Shown here: positions 52,752-61,716 of the stretch, in pieces
How positions within the stretch are numbered: the stretch's first letter is position 1
How the letters are laid out: each line of letters begins with the position of its first letter
Assembly (NCBI RefSeq): GCF_041361345.1
Contig: NZ_JBGKAD010000001.1
Coordinates: 1,054,001-1,118,000, forward strand
From: Halobaculum sp. MBLA0147
Lineage (GTDB): Archaea; Halobacteriota; Halobacteria; Halobacteriales; Haloferacaceae
Direction of reading: 5' to 3'
DNA length: 64,000 bases
Position numbers and translations under genes: made by a program
Notes under the pieces: generated by a model
Seen by the model: only the letters and a program-made list of their open reading frames with translations
Databases searched by the model: none
What the model was told of the DNA's origin: nothing

Positions 52752-54236
52752 ATGTCCGACGAGATCACAGACACACACGCGGAGACGGCGGCGGAGGTCC
52801 TCCCCGAGGAGATCGGGATCTACGTGGACGGCGAGTTCCGCGACGCCGTCGAGGGTGGCACGTTCGAGACGACGGACCCGACCACCGGCGAGTCGCTGGC
52901 GACGGTGCCGGCCGGCACGGCGGCGGACGTCGACGACGCCGTCGCGGCCGCCGAGGCCGCCTTCGAGGGTGAGTGGGGTGCGACCGGCGCGACGGACCGC
53001 CAGCAGCTCCTCCACGAGATCGCCGACCGGATCGAGGACCACAAGACGGAGTTCCTCAAACTGGAGGCGCTCGACAACGGGAAGCCGACACGAGAGGCGT
53101 ACGGTGACATCGACGCCGTGATCGACCACTTCCGGTACTTCGCGGCCGCGACGCGACTGAACGAGGGGACCGCGCTCCCGGAGGACGGTCCGCGCCACGT
53201 CTCGACGGTCCACGAGCCGTACGGCGTCGTCGGCGCCATCGTCCCGTGGAACTTCCCGCTGCTCATCACCTCCTGGAAGGTCGCGCCGGCGCTGGCGGCC
53301 GGCAACAGTGTCGTCCTCAAGCCGGCCGAACAGACGCCGCTGACGGCGCTGAAGCTCGCCAACGTGATCGACGACGTGCTGCCCGACGGCACGCTCAACG
53401 TCGTCACCGGCTTCGGCGAGGAGACGGGCGCACCGCTGACGGAACACGAGGACGTGCGGAAGGTGTCGTTCACCGGCTCGACGGTCGTCGGCAAGCAGGT
53501 GATGAAGGCCGCCGCCGACCGCGTCGCGGACGTGACCCTGGAACTGGGCGGGAAGGGACCGCTCGTCGTCCACGAGGACGCCGACCTCGACACGGCGGTC
53601 CACGCGGCGACGCTGGCGATCTTCTACAACACCGGCGAGACGTGTACGGCCGGCTCGCGGCTGTTCGCTCACGAGTCGATCGCCGACGAGCTGTTCGACC
53701 GGCTGGTCGAGACCGCCGAGACCCTCGAGATCGGCGACCCGCTCGCCCGCGACACGCGGATGGGGCCGAAGGTGTCCGTCGCGCAAGCCGAACGCACGCT
53801 GGAGTACGTCGAGCAGGCCCGCGAGGCGGGTGGCGAGGTGCTCGTCGGCGGCGGGCGACCGGACGACGCGCTCTCGGAGGCGTTCGTCGAGCCGACCGTG
53901 ATCACCGGGTTGGACCACGACGCCGCGCCGGTCCAAGAGGAGATCTTCGGCCCGGTGCTGACGGCGTTCACCTGGGACGACTACGACGAGATGATGACGT
54001 TGGCGAACGACGTGGACTACGGACTGGCGGCCGGCGTCGTGACGGAGGACGCCGCGCAGGCGTACACCACCGCGGGTGACCTCGAAGTGGGGACCGTCTG
54101 GGTGAACCAGTACCAGGACTTCCCGGCCGGGATGCCGTTCGGCGGCTACGAACAGTCCGGGATCGGCCGCGAGACCGCCTTCGAGACGGTGAAGGAGTTC
54201 ACGCGGACGAAGAGCATCGACGTGTCGCTGCGGTAG
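52752..54236 (+). CDS. NAD(P)-dependent aldehyde dehydrogenase
   Basis: Oxidizes an aldehyde to the acid. The 494-residue protein shows the cofactor-binding VPWNFPLLITSWKVAPALAA and FTGSTVVGKQVMKAAA, the catalytic glutamate in TLELGGKGPLVV, the catalytic cysteine in FYNTGETCTAGSRLF, and the C-terminal EIFGPVLTAFTWDDYDE and FGGYEQSGIGRE. It resembles betaine/glycine-betaine aldehyde dehydrogenases, but the substrate is not certain. ACTTTTGC 24-31 bases upstream supports ATG 52752. Confidence 0.92.
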   Translation: MSDEITDTHAETAAEVLPEEIGIYVDGEFRDAVEGGTFETTDPTTGESLATVPAGTAADVDDAVAAAEAAFEGEWGATGATDRQQLLHEIADRIEDHKTEFLKLEALDNGKPTREAYGDIDAVIDHFRYFAAATRLNEGTALPEDGPRHVSTVHEPYGVVGAIVPWNFPLLITSWKVAPALAAGNSVVLKPAEQTPLTALKLANVIDDVLPDGTLNVVTGFGEETGAPLTEHEDVRKVSFTGSTVVGKQVMKAAADRVADVTLELGGKGPLVVHEDADLDTAVHAATLAIFYNTGETCTAGSRLFAHESIADELFDRLVETAETLEIGDPLARDTRMGPKVSVAQAERTLEYVEQAREAGGEVLVGGGRPDDALSEAFVEPTVITGLDHDAAPVQEEIFGPVLTAFTWDDYDEMMTLANDVDYGLAAGVVTEDAAQAYTTAGDLEVGTVWVNQYQDFPAGMPFGGYEQSGIGRETAFETVKEFTRTKSIDVSLR

Positions 54237-54365
54237 GCGGAGGATCCAGGGTGGGTCCCGGGTCGAACCTCGCCGCCCTCGGGGTCGGGTGGGGCGGTCT
54301 GCGCGATCCTCCCGGCGGACGACGGGAGCCGCCACACCGAAGTGCGAGCGGCGACAGGAGTCGGT

Positions 54366-54893
54366 ATGGCAGACGACGCGGAGTCGGCGGGGCCACTCCC
54401 GGATGCGGAGCACCCCGAGTCCGAGGCGGATCGGTGGCCGGACCTGGACCCGGTGGTGAACGCGAGCGACTTCCTGATGCACGTCGTCGAGACCGCCGGG
54501 GCGGTCGTGTTCGCGCTCCTGTTCGGGATCGGGTTGTTCGACCTCGTCGTGCTGATCATCGAGTCGATTCGTACCGGCGAGATCAGCGACCCCATCGTCG
54601 TCGTCACGTTCGTCGACCGGGGACTGTTGCTGTTCATCATCGCCGAGGTGTACCAGACCGTCGTCGCGTACGTCCGTGGACAGTCGCCGCGGCGTATCCT
54701 GCGACTCGTCATCTTCACCGGGCTGATCGCCATCATCCGGAAGGTGATCGTCTTCCGCACGGAGGTGTACGAGACCAAGTTCGACGCGCTCACCGTCGCC
54801 GGCACCTACGCGCTCCTCCTCGTCGGGTTGGGTGTCGTGATGCTGATCGACCAGCGCGAGGCCCTGCTGGAAGGCGACACGACCGAGGAGTAA
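54366..54893 (+). CDS. PsiE-like membrane protein (phosphate-starvation-inducible type)
   Basis: A 175-residue protein with an acidic N-terminus and four hydrophobic helices (AGAVVFALLFGIGLFDLVVL; FVDRGLLLFIIAEVYQTVVA; ILRLVIFTGLIAIIRKVIVF; LTVAGTYALLLVGLGVVMLI). The pattern, including QSPRRILRLV and FRTEVYETKFD, fits the PsiE family, whose function is poorly defined. Its last codons are duplicated after the stop. Confidence 0.8.
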   Translation: MADDAESAGPLPDAEHPESEADRWPDLDPVVNASDFLMHVVETAGAVVFALLFGIGLFDLVVLIIESIRTGEISDPIVVVTFVDRGLLLFIIAEVYQTVVAYVRGQSPRRILRLVIFTGLIAIIRKVIVFRTEVYETKFDALTVAGTYALLLVGLGVVMLIDQREALLEGDTTEE

Positions 54894-54944
54894 CGAACGA
54901 CGCCGCGACACGACCGAGGAGTAGCGGACGACGCCGCGACACTC
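54874..54944. repeat. 31-bp direct repeat covering the PsiE-like gene end
   Basis: GCGACACGACCGAGGAGTAA at 54,874 recurs at 54,905 with TAG in place of TAA, and CGACGCCGCGACAC follows again near 54,930. The first copy carries the stop codon of the PsiE-like gene, the second is intergenic. Confidence 0.8.
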
Positions 54945-54957
54945 CCGTCGCTACCCG

Positions 54958-56385
54958 CTACGCGTCACCCACCTCGTCGCTCGCGGCGCGGACCAACCCG
55001 TCGAGAATCTCCGGCGTCGTCGGGTGGTACGCCCTGTCCGGGACGGTCCGTACGTCCGTGCCGTCCTCGACGAGTACCTGCATCGTCTTCGCCATCGCGT
55101 CGGCGTGGTAGTGGAGGCCCTGGTAGCCCAACACCGTCCCGTCCGTCGCGTCGACGGTCAACTCCGCGAGCCCGTACGGCGCCGCCTTCGTCAGGAACAC
55201 GCCGTCGTCGGCCGCCTCTCTGCGGACCGTGACGGTCTCGTACCCCGCAGCAGCCGCCGAGTCGGCACTGTGACCGACCCGTGCGTACGGGTAGACGCCC
55301 GCGCCCGAGAACATCACGTGGTGGGTCGTCGGGTCGTACGCGGCGAGTGACTCGCCCGCCAGATCCGCGAGGACGTTGTCAGCCGCGAGGTACCCCTGTT
55401 CCTTGGCGACGTGGAGGATCGGCTCGCGCCCGTTCGCGTCGCCGACGACGTAGGTCCGCCCGGTCTCGTCGTCCGTCGCCCGCATCGTCGCGTCGACCCA
55501 CCCGGGACCCGGCTCCAGCGGCGTCGCGTCGAGACCGAGCCCGTCGAGGTTCGGTCGTCGCCCGGTGAACAGGAACAACTGGTCGGCTTCGACGGTCGCG
55601 TGGTCGTCGTCGCGGTCGGTGTGGAGACGGACCCCGCCGTCTGCGGTCGGTTCGAGGCGGCGCTCGTGCGTCTCCGTGAGCACCTCGATCCCGAACGACT
55701 CGCGGTAGAGGTCTAAGAGTTCGTCGCCGAACGCCGCCGGGGCGTCGTCCAACGGTCGCGCGTCGTGTTCGATCACGGTGAGGTCGACGCCCGCCTCCGC
55801 GAGGTACGGTGCCATCTCGATCCCGACGTAGCCGAACCCCATCACCACCCCGGAGTCCGGCAACGTCGTCGCGTCGAGCACGTCCGCGCTCGTCGCGTAC
55901 CCCACCTCCTCGATCCCCGGTACGTCCGGGACGTTCACCGTCGAGCCGGTCGCGACGACGACGTAGTCGGGCGACAGCCGCTCGCCCGCGTCGATCAGCT
56001 CCAACTCGTGTGGCCCGACGAACCGCGCGGTGTCGTGGCGGAACACGACGCCGTCGTGGTCGGCGAGCCGTTCCGTCGCCGCGCGGCGGTGGGCGGCGAA
56101 CGACGACGTGTGTTCGTCCTTCCGCTCGACGACGCGGTCGAGGTCGATCTGCGGTGGTTCGCCCGCGAGACGGTCGTCGTGGCGCGTCTTGTACCGCGCC
56201 TCGGCCGCCGAGAGCACCTCCTTCGAGGGCATACAGCCGCGGAGGATACACAGTCCACCGCCGGGCTCGCCGTCGTCGACCATCGTGAGCCTGTCCAGCG
56301 GCTCGCCGTCCCCGACGTAGTCGACCAGCCCCTCTGCGACCGCGACCCCGGCGCTGCCGTACGCGCCGATCACTGCGACGTGCAT
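54958..56385 (-). CDS. Dihydrolipoamide-dehydrogenase-like flavoprotein
   Basis: A 475-residue pyridine nucleotide-disulfide oxidoreductase. FAD motif VAVIGAYGSAGVAVAEGLVD (slightly atypical), the redox-active disulfide in GLCILRGCMPSKEVL, NAD motif VVMGFGYVGIEMAPYLAEAG, and the dimerization domain from about residue 340 (THHVMFSGAGVYPYARVGHS). The usual first-motif GxGxxG reads GAYGSAG, and the catalytic His-Glu of true lipoamide dehydrogenases (HPHPTxSE) is replaced by YHADAMAKTM. It may therefore reduce a substrate other than lipoamide. A GCTACTTACC box 21-31 bases upstream fits ATG 56385. Confidence 0.83.
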   Translation of the reverse strand: MHVAVIGAYGSAGVAVAEGLVDYVGDGEPLDRLTMVDDGEPGGGLCILRGCMPSKEVLSAAEARYKTRHDDRLAGEPPQIDLDRVVERKDEHTSSFAAHRRAATERLADHDGVVFRHDTARFVGPHELELIDAGERLSPDYVVVATGSTVNVPDVPGIEEVGYATSADVLDATTLPDSGVVMGFGYVGIEMAPYLAEAGVDLTVIEHDARPLDDAPAAFGDELLDLYRESFGIEVLTETHERRLEPTADGGVRLHTDRDDDHATVEADQLFLFTGRRPNLDGLGLDATPLEPGPGWVDATMRATDDETGRTYVVGDANGREPILHVAKEQGYLAADNVLADLAGESLAAYDPTTHHVMFSGAGVYPYARVGHSADSAAAAGYETVTVRREAADDGVFLTKAAPYGLAELTVDATDGTVLGYQGLHYHADAMAKTMQVLVEDGTDVRTVPDRAYHPTTPEILDGLVRAASDEVGDA

Positions 56386-56543
56386 ACCACCCGATTCCGC
56401 CGCCCGCGGTAAGTAGCTGCCTGCGGTCGTGCGCGACGACGGGCGAGTCCGGAAGTCGACAGGTGTGTGCCACCCTCGTACCGCCGCAGTCCCGGCACCG
56501 AGCGCCCGACAGCCACAAGCCCGTGCCGTGCCGACGGGGGAGC

Positions 56544-57341
56544 GTGCGCGACGTGGTCTTCAGAGACCGGGCAGTGTACCTCGAACGGGGCGACGCGCTC
56601 GTCCTCGCAGATCTCCACGTCGGTCGCGGGGAGGGGTCGGACGTGGAGTTCCCGTTGGGCGAGGCCTCGGACCTAGCCGAGCGGCTGTCGGCACTCGTCG
56701 AGGCGTTCGCGCCGAGCAGGGTCGTCGTCGCCGGCGACGTGCTCCACCAGTTCGCCCGCGTCTCGGACCGTGTCGACCGCTCGCTGTCGGATCTCGTCGC
56801 CGTCTGTCACGACGCCGGCGCGCGACCGGTGCTCGTCCGCGGGAACCACGACACCCAGTTGGCGAGCGTCTGGGACGGCACGATCCACGACGCCTACGAG
56901 ATCGAACTGGACGAGGCGGGCGAGGATGAAGACGACGCCGACGGCGGAGCCCCTCGTTCGACCGACGAGTCGTCGTACCTCCCGGCGAGCGCCTCCGGAC
57001 CGGTGGTCGTCCGCCACGGCCACGAGGCGCCGCCCGCGGACGAGGCGGATCGCGCTGGGCTGTACGTGATCGGTCACGACCACCCGACCGTGGAGATCCA
57101 GGGCGGGCGGCGGCGTCCGTGTTACCTCTACGTGCCCGACGCCGTCCGCGGGACGCCCGCGCTCGTGCTCCCGGCGTTCAACCGCCTCCCGGCCGGCGTG
57201 ACCGTCGGGGGGATGTCCGGCGACGACTTCCAGTCCCCGTTCGTCACCGCCGCGAACCCGCTGCGCCCGGTCGTCTGGGACCCCGAGACGGACGACCGCC
57301 TCTCGTTCCCGCCGCTGGGCGAGTTCCGACGGATGTTGTGA
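56544..57341 (+). CDS. Metallophosphoesterase
   Basis: A 265-residue calcineurin-like phosphoesterase. All five metal/active-site motifs can be seen: LVLADLHVGRG, VVVAGDVLHQF, VLVRGNHDTQ, VVRHGHEAPP and VIGHDHPTVEI. An acidic loop (about 125-145) interrupts the fold. This is the archaeal ICC-like/SbcD-related type with unknown substrate. GTG 56544 is preceded by CCACAAGCC about 23-31 bases upstream. Confidence 0.87.
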   Translation: MRDVVFRDRAVYLERGDALVLADLHVGRGEGSDVEFPLGEASDLAERLSALVEAFAPSRVVVAGDVLHQFARVSDRVDRSLSDLVAVCHDAGARPVLVRGNHDTQLASVWDGTIHDAYEIELDEAGEDEDDADGGAPRSTDESSYLPASASGPVVVRHGHEAPPADEADRAGLYVIGHDHPTVEIQGGRRRPCYLYVPDAVRGTPALVLPAFNRLPAGVTVGGMSGDDFQSPFVTAANPLRPVVWDPETDDRLSFPPLGEFRRML

Positions 57342-57404
57342 CGGGGTGCTGGCGTCGAGCACCGCCCGGCGGTCGTCGTCTCCGACCGGTCGGCTCCCAG
57401 TCGC

Positions 57405-59234
57405 TCACTGGTACCGCCCGCGGCCCTCGACCTCGCGCAGTCGCTCCAGCACCGAGTGGTCGCCGGCGACCTCGCGGGTCGTCTCCGTCGTCTCGGCGAC
57501 GCGCTCGTAGCGGCGTTCGACGACGTCGACGAGTCGCTCGGCGTCGGTGACCGTCCCACGCAGCGACCGCTCGAACACGTGGAGGTCGACGGCGAGGTCC
57601 TCGACGTGGTCCGTGTAGTGGCCGAGCCCGAAGTCGATCAGGAACGTTCGTGGCGTCTCGTCGGGGGCCGGATCGACGACTCCTTCGGGAGCCACCCGGA
57701 CGTTGCGCGTCGTCGGGTCCCCGTGGACGATCCCGGCCGCGTGGAGCCGCGCGAGGTGGCCGCCCACCGCCGCGACCAGCGACTCGATCTCGGCGGCGTC
57801 GTGTGACGCGACGGCCCGTGGCTCCGTCGCCGCCTCGCCGTCGGCGTCCTCGTCCGCCAGCGCCCGCGCGAGGTCGTACTCCCCGACCCGGGAGAGCTCC
57901 AGCGTCGCCGTCGCCGTGTCCACGTCCCGCACCAGCGGCGTCGGGACGCCCTGCCGGCGTGCGGCCGCGAGCAATCGCGCCTCGCTCACCGTCCGCTCCG
58001 CCCGGAGCCGCTCGTCGAGCGTCTCGTGCCGGTACGTCTTCGGCACGCGCCGCTTGACCACGGTGTCACCGTCGAGCCGGACGGCCGCCTCCGCACCGGC
58101 GAAGGCGTCGGACTCGCTGCGGGTCTCACCCGAGTTCGTGGTGCCGTCGTTCGCTCCACTCTCCGTCGCCGCCGCGAGCCCGCCGACTCTGGTGACCGTC
58201 TCCGCGTCGTCGCGCCACCCGACCGGGACCTGGTCCGGTCGGAAGTCCGGGTCGACCGCCGACTCCGCCACGGGCACCGTCTGGCCCGCCGCGGCCATCT
58301 TCGCACCCAAGACGGCGATCATGTTCGCGTTGTCGCGGAGGAACCGCGGCTCTGGGGCGTAGAAGTCGGCGCCGCGCTGCTCGCACATCTCCGCGAGCAT
58401 CTCCCGGAGGCGCGCGTTCTGACCGACGCCACCGCCCAACACGAGTTCGTCCGCACCGGTCAACGACAGCGCCCGCTCGCTCACCTCGGTCAACATCCCG
58501 AAGACGTGCTCTTGGAGCCCGTGACAGACGTTCTCGACCGGGACACCGTCGTCGACGGCGTCCTTCGCCGCGGAGACGATCCCCGAGAAGGAGAAGTCCA
58601 TCCCCTTCACGACGTACGGGAGGTCGTGGTAGCTGCCGTCTGCGGCGTGGCGCTCGACTTTCGGCCCGCCGGGGTGGCTCCACCCGACGTGGCGGGTGAA
58701 CTTGTCCAGACTGTTGCCGACTCCGGTGTCGGTCGTCTCGCCGAGGACCCGGTAGCGACCGGCACGGTACCCCAACAGGTGCGCGTTCGCGCCGGAGGCG
58801 TTCAGACACACCGGCGAGTCGAACCCCGAGCGGTGGCGCCCGATCTCCAGGTGTGCGACCATGTGGTTGACGCCCACTAGCGGTACGTCGAGTCGGCCGG
58901 CGAGTGCCCGGGCCGCGGTCCCGACGATCCGGAGACACGGCCCCAGTCCGGGACCGCGAGAGAACGCGACGGCGTCGACCGGCGGATCGTCGTCGGCTGC
59001 CGACGAGTCGGCGTCTGCGTGCTCCTCCGCCGGTGCCGTCTCGCGGGCGTGTGTCAGTGCCCGCTCGACGACATCGGGGACCGCCGAGCCCATGTGTTCG
59101 GCTGCCTCCCGTGGGTGGATCCCGCCGCTGTCGGGTTCGTAGCGGTCGTGGAACTCGACGGACTCGTCGCTGGCTGTGTCGTACACTGCGGCACTGGCCA
59201 TCCAGGCGGTCCCCTCGATCCCGAGAACGCGCAT
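57405..59234 (-). CDS. KEOPS complex: Kae1-Bud32 fusion (tRNA t6A synthase and kinase)
   Basis: A 609-residue fusion. Residues 1-325 are Kae1, which transfers the threonylcarbamoyl group to tRNA A37: metal histidines in VNHMVAHLEIGRH, SGANAHLLGY, GKGMDFSFSGIVS-like VKGMDFSFSGIVSAAKDAV and LVLGGGVGQNARLREML. A linker of about 55 residues leads to Bud32 (385-609), an atypical kinase/ATPase: VVKRRVPKTYRHETLDERLR, the HRD-like IVHGDPTTRNVRV and metal DFG LIDFGLGHYTDHVEDLA. The fusion is common in Euryarchaeota. It lies 12 bases after eS24. Confidence 0.94.
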   Translation of the reverse strand: MRVLGIEGTAWMASAAVYDTASDESVEFHDRYEPDSGGIHPREAAEHMGSAVPDVVERALTHARETAPAEEHADADSSAADDDPPVDAVAFSRGPGLGPCLRIVGTAARALAGRLDVPLVGVNHMVAHLEIGRHRSGFDSPVCLNASGANAHLLGYRAGRYRVLGETTDTGVGNSLDKFTRHVGWSHPGGPKVERHAADGSYHDLPYVVKGMDFSFSGIVSAAKDAVDDGVPVENVCHGLQEHVFGMLTEVSERALSLTGADELVLGGGVGQNARLREMLAEMCEQRGADFYAPEPRFLRDNANMIAVLGAKMAAAGQTVPVAESAVDPDFRPDQVPVGWRDDAETVTRVGGLAAATESGANDGTTNSGETRSESDAFAGAEAAVRLDGDTVVKRRVPKTYRHETLDERLRAERTVSEARLLAAARRQGVPTPLVRDVDTATATLELSRVGEYDLARALADEDADGEAATEPRAVASHDAAEIESLVAAVGGHLARLHAAGIVHGDPTTRNVRVAPEGVVDPAPDETPRTFLIDFGLGHYTDHVEDLAVDLHVFERSLRGTVTDAERLVDVVERRYERVAETTETTREVAGDHSVLERLREVEGRGRYQ

Positions 59235-59246
59235 CCGACCGGGGCG

Positions 59247-59552
59247 TTACGCCTCTTCGGCGTCCGCGTCGTCGGCGCCGATGCTGTTGCGTTCGAGCAT
59301 GTGGTCCTGCTCGATCTCCGTCGCGTGGTCCGCGGAGTCGTACACCTTCGCGTAGCCGACGGTCTTGCGCATCCCGAACTTCGTGTCGAGTTCGTGGACG
59401 ACGACCTCCTCGGCGGCCTTGTCCAGCGTGGCGGCCAGCGAGTCACGCACCTGGAGTCGCTCCGGGGTGGCGTCCTCGTGGACGACCTCGAACTCCACGT
59501 CCGTGCGGTGCAACATCGGATTCTCGTCCTCGTCGACGATGTCGATATCCAT
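59247..59552 (-). CDS. rps24e: Small ribosomal subunit protein eS24
   Basis: A 101-residue archaeal/eukaryotic 30S protein. The family core is clear: DEDENPMLHRTDVEFEVVHE, then ELDTKFGMRKTVGYAKVYDS. Its stop is followed after 12 bases by Kae1-Bud32; the small zinc-ribbon protein eS31 (S27ae), which I recall between these genes in other haloarchaea, is absent from this spot. Confidence 0.95.
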   Translation of the reverse strand: MDIDIVDEDENPMLHRTDVEFEVVHEDATPERLQVRDSLAATLDKAAEEVVVHELDTKFGMRKTVGYAKVYDSADHATEIEQDHMLERNSIGADDADAEEA

Positions 59553-59689
59553 GGTTCAGTTACCAGAACTACCGCCCGATACCCGGAAAAGGATTTCGAA
59601 GCGGACGACGCCTCGTCGGGGGACGGCGGCCAGACGGCCGCAGGCTCCCGAACCCACGGATACAAGCCACGCGGCCACGACGCTCCGGT

Positions 59690-60280
59690 GTGCGACAGTT
59701 CGTACTCTGTGCTCACGAGGTGCCGGCCGACGGCGACCTCTCGCTGGACGACCTCCCGGGCAGCGGCGGTCGTCTCGACCTCCTGTGTCGGTGTGTCGGC
59801 GCCGGGTTGTTCACCTCCCACGGGATTCGCTCGGACGCACGCGTCCACCTCGTCGTCGACGACGCGGTGACGGTCCGGTTCGACGGCGCGGACGCCCGGA
59901 ACCTGAACCCCGACGAGCGGTCGACGGCCGCGCGGGTCCGGGACGCGCTGGAGCAGCGCGAGTCGGCCATCGGCCACCAGCCCGCGGACGTGAGTCCCGG
60001 CGTCGAGGTGTACCGGATGGGACTCGCGGAGACGCTGGACGGTCTGGACGGGACGGTCGTCCAGCTCCACGAGGACGGCGAGCCCGCGGTGGACGTGTCC
60101 CCGCCGACGGACCCGGTGTTCGTGCTCTCGGACCACCGCGACTTCACCGCCGCGGAGTCGACGGCGATCCGCGACCGCGCGGCCCACCGGCTCCGGTTGG
60201 GGCCGCGAGCGATCCACGCGGACCACAGCGTCGCCGTCGCCCACAACTGGCTCGACACGGACGGCTACCGCTCGTACTGA
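59690..60280 (+). CDS. trmY: tRNA pseudouridine-54 N1-methyltransferase TrmY
   Basis: Methylates pseudouridine 54 to m1-pseudouridine in the T loop, the archaeal replacement of ribothymidine. The 196-residue SPOUT protein starts MRQFVLCAHEVPADGDLSL, has ARNLNPDERSTAARVRDAL and the SAM-binding knot VFVLSDHRDFTAAE, ending RAIHADHSVAVAHNWLDTDG. GTG 59690 is preceded by GGATACAAGC 22-33 bases upstream. It is next to a tRNA gene. Confidence 0.92.
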   Translation: MRQFVLCAHEVPADGDLSLDDLPGSGGRLDLLCRCVGAGLFTSHGIRSDARVHLVVDDAVTVRFDGADARNLNPDERSTAARVRDALEQRESAIGHQPADVSPGVEVYRMGLAETLDGLDGTVVQLHEDGEPAVDVSPPTDPVFVLSDHRDFTAAESTAIRDRAAHRLRLGPRAIHADHSVAVAHNWLDTDGYRSY

Positions 60281-60355
60281 GTCGGGCGGCGGTGTCGGCG
60301 TGCGGGCCGGTGGTTTCGAAGGGGTTAAGAATCAGCCTCCGGTACCTCCGAGTGC

Positions 60356-60428
60356 GGGCCGGTGGGGTAGCTTGGTATCCTTCGGCCTTCGGGTGGCCGT
60401 AACCACGATTCAAATTCGTGCCGGCCCA
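60356..60428 (+). tRNA. tRNA-Pro (anticodon CGG)
   Basis: Acceptor GGGCCGG/CCGGCCC with discriminator A, anticodon arm CGGCC-TTCGGGT-GGCCG giving CGG, T arm CACGA-TTCAAAT-TCGTG. No intron or encoded CCA. GGTTAAGAAT 24-33 bases upstream is a good promoter candidate. Its 3' half and about 60 bases beyond are duplicated 162 bases downstream. Confidence 0.95.
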
Positions 60429-60662
60429 CTTCTCCCGCAGTTCGGTTCTGTAGTGGCTGGTGTCCGACGGGTGGCCGTACCCACGCTCCCGTGAGCGCAG
60501 CGAACGGGAGGCGACGAGTCGCAGCGCGGACCGCGAGCGCAGCGAGCGGTCCGTGACCGTCTCGTCTGCATTCAAATTCGTGCCGGCCCACTTCTCCCGC
60601 AGTCCAGTTCTGTAGTGGTAGGTATCCGACGGGTGGCCGTGACCACGCTCCCGTGAGCGCAG
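60408..60662 (+). repeat. Direct duplication including the tRNA-Pro 3' end
   Basis: The segment from the T loop of tRNA-Pro (60,408) through about 60,500 is repeated from 60,570 to about 60,662. The first 33 bases of the repeat (ATTCAAATTCGTGCCGGCCC onwards) are identical, and the rest, including GTTCTGTAGTGG and ACGGGTGGCCGT, agrees with scattered changes. The second copy has the T loop and acceptor but no 5' half. Between them is haloarchaeal low-complexity sequence (GAGCGCAGCGAGCGGTCCG). It looks like flanking attachment sites left after loss of an element, or a local duplication. Confidence 0.85.
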
Positions 60663-60667
60663 CGAAC

Positions 60668-61630
60668 TCACTCCTCGTCACCACGTCGTTCGAACGGCCG
60701 CGCGGTGACGACGAGTTCGCCGTCGGGGAGTGCCGAGATCTCGGTCGACTCCTGGAACGTCTCGCCGTCGGCGCGGCGGCCGACCGTCTCGCCGCCCCAC
60801 TCGCCGTGTTCCTCGACGAACGGGAGCACGTCGCGGGCGATCAGTTCGACCTCCGACTCGGGGCGCAGCGTCTCCCACCGCCGGCCGAGCAACTCCGACC
60901 GCTCGTAGCCGTACAACTCGAGGTACGCGTCGTTGGCGTACTTCACCCGCCCGTCGGCGTCGAGGACACAGATCCCCTCGCGTGCGGCTTCCAGCGCCGC
61001 CAGTCGCTCCGCCGCGGCCTCGCGCGCTCGGTGCCGCTCCACCTCCCGTCGAATCCGGTTGCCGAGCTTCACGTAGTGAGCCTCCCCCGTCGACTTCTGG
61101 ACGTGGTCGTTCACACCCGCGGCCAGCGCGTCCGAGACGAGCTCGGGGTCGCCACGACTCGTGTACAACAGGAAGGGGAGCCACGGGCGGCGGCGACGCA
61201 CGGCCGCGAGGAACTGCAACCCGTCCGTCGACGGCATCTCGTAGTCGCTGAGCAGACAGTCGATCTCGCCGTGACCGCCGTCCGTCTCGCCCTCCGTCTC
61301 CCTCGTCCCGTCCGTCTCCGTCTCACCCCCCGTCTCCGTCGTCCCGTACGCCTCCGTCGGCCCTCGCGTCTCCGTCTCGCCGGCGACACTCGTCTCGTCG
61401 TCGTCGGGCGTCGCACCCACGGACGTGTCGACGGCCGTCGCGTCGGTCCGCGCCCGTTCGGCCGCAGCCTGTCGGTCGAGGCGGTCCAACACCGCCGCCG
61501 GACAGTCGACCGACTCCACGACGACGCCGTCCACGAACCGCTGGAGGCTGTCCGCGACGAGCCGACGGAACCCGGCGTCGTCGTCGACGTGTAACACACG
61601 GATCGGGTCGCGAGCCTCGGCGTCCGACAT
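60668..61630 (-). CDS. Response regulator with PAS domain and interrupted receiver
   Basis: A 320-residue signal protein. Receiver: acidic pocket IRVLHVDDDAGFRRLVADSL near the N-terminus, phosphoacceptor Asp129 in CLLSDYEMPSTDGLQFL, Thr/Lys of the switch in LLYTSRGDPEL and DHVQKSTGEAHY. Normally the acceptor is near residue 53-60; here about 70 extra residues rich in E, T, G and D separate beta-2 from beta-3. A PAS domain follows (210-310; ICVLDADGRVKYANDAYLEL). No kinase or output DNA-binding domain is attached. Confidence 0.85.
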   Translation of the reverse strand: MSDAEARDPIRVLHVDDDAGFRRLVADSLQRFVDGVVVESVDCPAAVLDRLDRQAAAERARTDATAVDTSVGATPDDDETSVAGETETRGPTEAYGTTETGGETETDGTRETEGETDGGHGEIDCLLSDYEMPSTDGLQFLAAVRRRRPWLPFLLYTSRGDPELVSDALAAGVNDHVQKSTGEAHYVKLGNRIRREVERHRAREAAAERLAALEAAREGICVLDADGRVKYANDAYLELYGYERSELLGRRWETLRPESEVELIARDVLPFVEEHGEWGGETVGRRADGETFQESTEISALPDGELVVTARPFERRGDEE

Positions 61631-61685
61631 CGTCCACGTCGTTACCACGCCCGCCGGAAGAATTTTTGGCCGATTTCACAGGTGC

Positions 61686-61693
61686 ATTTATAT
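61686..61693 (+). promoter_or_regulatory. TATA box of the amphi-Trp gene
   Basis: ATTTATAT, a near-perfect archaeal box, 24-31 bases before ATG 61717. Confidence 0.7.
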
Positions 61694-61716
61694 GTGTGGA
61701 GCACGTACACACGCCT

